DNA from: 2-12-FULL-42-15 sp964196565
GTDB lineage: Bacteria > Pseudomonadota > Gammaproteobacteria > Coxiellales > Coxiellaceae
Direction of reading: 5' to 3'
NCBI GenBank assembly: GCA_964196565.1
Contig: CAXMUH010000027.1
Location: 1-15,962 of the forward strand
Length of the DNA stretch: 15,962 bases
Shown: positions 12,426-15,962 of the stretch, in pieces
Numbering within the stretch: the first letter of the stretch is position 1
Layout: every line of letters begins with the position of its first letter
Notes under the pieces: model-generated
The model's database searches: none
Told to the model about the DNA's origin: nothing
The model's input: only the letters and a program-made list of their open reading frames with translations
Position numbers and translations under genes: made by a program

Positions 12426-12458
12426 AGACTATACAGTCTGGGCAACAATGGAGGAAAA

Positions 12459-12920
12459 ATGTTTAGAGGACTAAACGCTGTCAGCATAGATGCCAAAGGA
12501 AGGATTGCCGTTCCCGCGCGCTATCGTGATTTGCTCAAGGATGAAGGCGATAGTCAGTTTGTAATTACCATTGATCCCGAAGAAACTTGCCTCTGGTTGT
12601 ACGCATACTCGCAGTGGGAAGAAATTGAAGCAAAGCTGAATAATTTGCCCAGTTTCGACCCCGCATCGCGTCGGATACAGCGACTGTTGATTGGTCATGC
12701 CACAGAATTAGAAATGGACCGCAATGGGCGAGTATTGTTGCCACCCTTATTGCGCGAATATGCCACTTTAGAAAAAGCGGTGATGATGGTAGGCCAAGGC
12801 AATAAATTTGAAATATGGGGTGAGTCGCAATGGCGTCTTGCTCGAGAAGGTTGGTTGGCACAAGGTTTAGGGGACGAAGAAGGAGCTGTCCCTGCAGAGT
12901 TGCGATCGATTTCATTATAA
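12459..12920 (+). CDS. mraZ: MraZ transcriptional regulator
   Basis: DNA-binding regulator at the head of the division and cell-wall cluster; an oligomeric ring of AbrB-like double domains. From the ATG at 12459 the product is 153 residues, the usual length. The N-terminal half has FRGLNAVSIDAKGRIAVPARYR and the second half repeats the fold with ATELEMDRNGRVLLPPLLREYA, the two swapped-hairpin motifs with their conserved D-x-x-G-R pattern. A GGAGG site is placed 4 bases before the ATG; an earlier in-frame ATG at 12420 lies in the operator-like region and is rejected. rsmH follows after 9 bp. Likely autoregulated through the repeats at 12401-12425. Confidence 0.95.
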   Translation: MFRGLNAVSIDAKGRIAVPARYRDLLKDEGDSQFVITIDPEETCLWLYAYSQWEEIEAKLNNLPSFDPASRRIQRLLIGHATELEMDRNGRVLLPPLLREYATLEKAVMMVGQGNKFEIWGESQWRLAREGWLAQGLGDEEGAVPAELRSISL

Positions 12921-12929
12921 AGGTAAAAA

Positions 12930-13859
12930 ATGAGTTTTGATCACAAACCTGTGTTATTTCGCGAGTCACTTCAAGGCTTAGCGATAAAAGAGGACGGCAT
13001 TTATGTCGATGGAACATTTGGTAGAGGAGGCCACAGTTTAGGAATACTAGCGAATCTTGGGTCCAATGGCCGGTTGATCGCACTGGATAAAGATCCAGTG
13101 GCCATTAAAAAAGGGAATGAGGGGCCCTTCCAAGATCCACGGTTTTGTATTATACATGATTCATTTGTTGGCCTTAAAAAGGCAGTACAGGACCGTGGGT
13201 GGCTAGGAAAAATCAATGGTGTTTTATTAGATTTGGGAGTTTCATCGCCACAGATAGATGACCCTGAACGAGGCTTTAGTTTCTTAAAAAATGGACCTTT
13301 GGATATGCGCATGAATACAGAGCAAGCAATGGATGCAGCAACCTGGATAAATCAGGCAAGGGAAGAGGATATTAGTCAGGTGATTCGTGAATATGGTGAA
13401 GAACGATTTTCAAAACGCATTGCCAATGCAATTGTTGCGGCAAGACAAAAAGCACGTATTGAAACTACGGGAGCGCTGGCTGAAATTGTCAAAAAAGCAC
13501 ATCCACGCTGGGAAAAACGCATTCATCCTGCAACCCGAACATTTCAAGGCATTCGTATTTTTATCAATCGAGAATTAGACGAGCTTGCAGAATGTTTGGA
13601 TCAAGCGCTCGAGGTGATGGCGCCGGGTGGGCGCTTATCGGTTATCAGTTTTCATTCATTAGAAGATCGCATTGTAAAACGTTTTATCCACAAACACGCC
13701 AGCGCCGATGATCATCCCCCTGATTTGCCGATTCGGCACACTGAGCTTAATCGTCGCCTTAAAAAAATAGGACGTTTGGTTCGCCCAGGTGACGAAGAAA
13801 TTAAAATTAATCCAAGAGCACGCAGTGCTCGCCTACGAATTGCGGAGAAAATAAAATGA
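12930..13859 (+). CDS. rsmH: 16S rRNA (cytosine-1402-N4)-methyltransferase
   Basis: Adds the N4 methyl group to C1402 in the decoding centre of 16S rRNA, using S-adenosylmethionine. The 309-residue product has HKPVLFRESL at the start, the ligand loop VDGTFGRGGHS (26-36), ALDKDP (51-56), GVLLDLGVSSPQID (97-110), RGFSF and GPLDMRM, HPATRTFQGIRIFINREL and the late SFHSLEDRIVKRF. Full length with all usual motifs. The start is preceded by AAAGG. Its stop overlaps the ftsL start (ATGA), a coupling typical of this cluster. Confidence 0.96.
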   Translation: MSFDHKPVLFRESLQGLAIKEDGIYVDGTFGRGGHSLGILANLGSNGRLIALDKDPVAIKKGNEGPFQDPRFCIIHDSFVGLKKAVQDRGWLGKINGVLLDLGVSSPQIDDPERGFSFLKNGPLDMRMNTEQAMDAATWINQAREEDISQVIREYGEERFSKRIANAIVAARQKARIETTGALAEIVKKAHPRWEKRIHPATRTFQGIRIFINRELDELAECLDQALEVMAPGGRLSVISFHSLEDRIVKRFIHKHASADDHPPDLPIRHTELNRRLKKIGRLVRPGDEEIKINPRARSARLRIAEKIK

Positions 13860-14212
13860 ACTCTATTACTCGGGTTGTTGGCCAGGATGCGCGCTCGCAG
13901 CGCATAAATGCTTTTTCGGTCAGTGCCAGTGGTGTTTGGCTGACGATATTAGTTGCCGCATTATTTTTATCGGCATTTGCTATCGTTTATGTTAAAGACA
14001 TTAATCGGCGTTTATTTATTCAAGAACAAATGATTAATAAACAAAATTTGGACGCCAATGAAGCTTGGAGTAAATTACTGCTTGAGCAAAGCACATTGAC
14101 CGCGCAATCAAGGGTGGCACGGATTGCTGAAAATAAATTAGGCATGACATTACCTCAAAATCAAACGGTTAAATTGGTTATCAATACGCATTCAATGGTG
14201 ATGGATGGGTAA
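13856..14212 (+). CDS. ftsL: Cell division protein FtsL
   Basis: Small bitopic inner-membrane protein that joins FtsB and FtsQ and helps activate septal FtsW-FtsI. The 118-residue product has a short cytoplasmic N-terminus, a single membrane span at about 28-46 (WLTILVAALFLSAFAIVYV), and a periplasmic part beginning with a heptad-like coiled coil (about 50-85) and ending with a LARIAENKLGMTLP-type segment, here VARIAENKLGM, which is the usual FtsL ending. Sequence conservation is low in this family, so position between rsmH and ftsI is part of the evidence. Overlaps rsmH by 4 bases and precedes ftsI by 6. Confidence 0.92.
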   Translation: MNSITRVVGQDARSQRINAFSVSASGVWLTILVAALFLSAFAIVYVKDINRRLFIQEQMINKQNLDANEAWSKLLLEQSTLTAQSRVARIAENKLGMTLPQNQTVKLVINTHSMVMDG

Positions 14213-14218
14213 TCGCGC

Positions 14219-15892
14219 GTGGTTAAGTCATTGCGATTTATGTTGGTTTGTTTTGCTATGGCCTCGGCACTCGGCGGACTATTATATCGTTTAATTGATT
14301 TAAGCATTATAAACCGCGCATTTTTGTTAAAACAAAGCGATGCTCGAATATTAAGAACCGTAAATATACCCGGATTTCGTGGAATTATTTTAGATCGCTT
14401 GGGCAGTCCGCTTGCCGTCAGTGCAAGTGTGCAATCGGTTTGGGTTAACCCTAAATCTTTTAAAGCGACTCATAAGCAGATAAGAAAAATTGCAAGGATA
14501 TTGCATATGTCTTATCACCATGTCGTGAGAAAAGTGCGCAAAAAAGGCGGTAGAGAATTTGCTTATTTAAAGCGAGCGGTGCCACCATCTGTTGCTAATC
14601 GAATTAGATTATTGAAAATCCCCGGTGTTTTTTTTCAACGTGAATACCGTCGTTTTTATCCAGAAGGCGAAGTGACTGCACATGTGGTGGGTTTTACCGA
14701 TATTGATGATAAAGGTCAAGAAGGAATAGAGTTAGTTTATAATCCGTGGTTGCGTGGCAGCCCTGGTAAAAAAGAAGTATTAAAAGATCGTCTAGGCAAT
14801 ATCATTACTGAAATTGCGCTGCTAAAAAAACCGACTCAAGGTAAAAACGTTCAATTAAGCATTGATCATCGCATTCAATATTTAGCTTATCAAAGTTTAA
14901 AAGCGGCGGTGACGAAATTTCATGCGCATTCTGGCAGTGCGGTGGTTTTAGATGTGAATACCGGTGAAGTATTAGCGATGGTTAATCAGCCGTCGTACAA
15001 TCCAAACGATCGACATAAAGCGGATGATGGGCGTTATCGCAATCGTACGGTTACCGATTTGTTTGAGCCCGGCTCTGTGATTAAACCGTTTACCATAGCA
15101 CTTGCACTTGAAAGCGGAAAGTATAAACCGACCACAAAAATCGATACCGATAATGGTTGGATGAAAATCGGCGGTTATCGTATTCGTGATGATTTAAATT
15201 ATGGTGTGGTGACGTTAACACAGTTATTGCAAAAGTCGAGTAATATTGCAGCAGCAAAAATATTATTATCTTTGCCGCCACAGCAATATTGGGATTTATT
15301 AAAAAGTGTAGGCTTTGGAGAAAAGACCGACAGTGGATTTCCAGGTGAAGCCGATGGTCGTGTGGCACCACAAACCACTTGGGTGCCGAGCGTGGTGGCA
15401 ACACTGGCTTATGGTTATGGTATATCGGTGACGACATTGCAATTGGCACAAGCGTATAGTGTGCTTGGCGCGGATGGAATTAAACGCCCGGTGACTTTAT
15501 TAAAGTTACATCAAGATCAGGCGAGTGGACAAGTTCCAGCAGAAGCTCCAGGAAAACGAATTTTACCAAAAAAAATAGCACGTGAAGTGGTAAAAATGCT
15601 AGAAACAGTTGTGGAAAAAGGTGGAACCGGGACGCGCGCAAAAGTACCCGGCTATCGGGTAGCTGGTAAAACCGGAACGGCTTATATTGCAGGTCCAAAC
15701 GGTTATTATCATCACCGTTATGTCGGATCATTTGTGGGGATGGCGCCAGCACAGCACCCTAGATTGGTAGTCGCTGTCGTGATCAATGAGCCGCAAACCA
15801 AACATTTTGGTGGTTTGGTTGCAGCCCCTGCATTTTCTGAAATTATGCGCGGCGCGTTACGGTTTTTAAATGTGGCGCCGGTGTCGGATTAG
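14219..15892 (+). CDS. ftsI: Septal peptidoglycan transpeptidase FtsI (PBP3)
   Basis: Class B penicillin-binding protein that crosslinks septal peptidoglycan with FtsW; anchored in the inner membrane, active in the periplasm. The 557-residue product has one membrane span (about 8-28), the pedestal domain with the GFRGIILDRLGSPLA segment (52-66) and RFYPEGEVTAHVVGFT (145-160), then the transpeptidase domain: catalytic S286 in SVIK, SSN at 340-342 and KTGT at 484-487. GTG at 14219 is taken as start because it gives the basic residues before the span; the ATG at codon 8 is the alternative. No insertion or missing motif. The murE gene usually follows directly; here at least 70 bp of non-coding DNA and a repeat come next. 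Confidence 0.96.
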   Translation: MVKSLRFMLVCFAMASALGGLLYRLIDLSIINRAFLLKQSDARILRTVNIPGFRGIILDRLGSPLAVSASVQSVWVNPKSFKATHKQIRKIARILHMSYHHVVRKVRKKGGREFAYLKRAVPPSVANRIRLLKIPGVFFQREYRRFYPEGEVTAHVVGFTDIDDKGQEGIELVYNPWLRGSPGKKEVLKDRLGNIITEIALLKKPTQGKNVQLSIDHRIQYLAYQSLKAAVTKFHAHSGSAVVLDVNTGEVLAMVNQPSYNPNDRHKADDGRYRNRTVTDLFEPGSVIKPFTIALALESGKYKPTTKIDTDNGWMKIGGYRIRDDLNYGVVTLTQLLQKSSNIAAAKILLSLPPQQYWDLLKSVGFGEKTDSGFPGEADGRVAPQTTWVPSVVATLAYGYGISVTTLQLAQAYSVLGADGIKRPVTLLKLHQDQASGQVPAEAPGKRILPKKIAREVVKMLETVVEKGGTGTRAKVPGYRVAGKTGTAYIAGPNGYYHHRYVGSFVGMAPAQHPRLVVAVVINEPQTKHFGGLVAAPAFSEIMRGALRFLNVAPVSD

Positions 15893-15941
15893 TCTTTTTT
15901 TCATTGGGCGCTGCTTAATATTCCTGGCTACGGGTGCAAAA

Positions 15942-15962
15942 ATTAGTTTTGATGTAGCCCGG
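15942..15962. repeat. MITE-like element, start of copy 3 (cut by window edge)
   Basis: ATTAGTTTT followed three bases later by GTAGCCCGG corresponds to the left end of the element at 2042-2212 (ATTAGTTTT, four bases, GTAGCCCGG at 2057-2077). The window ends here. It lies 50 bp after the ftsI stop. Confidence 0.6.

Overview
The window reads as chromosome of a moderately AT-rich gammaproteobacterium. The support is a divergent metG / mrp pair, a type A RNase P RNA, and the mraZ-rsmH-ftsL-ftsI start of the division and cell-wall (dcw) cluster. Palindromic dispersed repeats, paralogous outer-membrane barrels and an AT-leaning codon choice suggest Legionellales / Coxiellaceae-like relatives. That placement is inference from general resemblance, not a search.

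Layout. 1-2040: the start of metG (minus, cut by the window edge), then mrp and dcd translationally coupled on plus. 2040-2810: no intact gene; it holds a nested-palindrome MITE-like repeat, a strong hairpin and a second copy of the last ~80 bp of dcd. 2811-4077 (minus): a beta-barrel outer-membrane protein followed by a small secreted cysteine-rich protein. 4216-7758: a D-methionine/L-methionine ABC importer operon, metN-metI-metQ-metQ, preceded by a promoter, a SAM-II riboswitch aptamer, a perfectly complementary antiterminator and an intrinsic terminator. 7759-8180: a patchwork of repeats, including a 38-bp exact direct repeat. 8179-8547: rnpB (minus). 8634-9440: a DUF1338 family metalloenzyme. 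9464-9634: a 56-residue small gene (minus). 9829-10311: yajQ. 10507-12094 (minus): a second cysteine-rich protein and a second barrel, paralogous to the first pair but in the opposite gene order. 12394-15892: mraZ, rsmH, ftsL and ftsI. The window ends inside another copy of the MITE-like repeat, just where murE would normally begin.

How parts work together. The met operon is a self-contained example of feedback: when S-adenosylmethionine is plentiful the aptamer should hold the strand that otherwise breaks the terminator, shutting off methionine import; the C-terminal domain of MetN adds a second brake at protein level. The mra region couples rRNA methylation and septal cell-wall synthesis under MraZ, whose likely 10-bp-spaced operator repeats sit just after the promoter.

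The best candidate for something undescribed is the twice-occurring pair of an outer-membrane barrel and a small exported cysteine-rich protein. Both barrels keep a C-x6-C pair and other shared motifs; both small proteins keep nearly the same signal peptide and a C-x2-F-S-x5-C-x2-I-S core. I do not recognise a function for either family.
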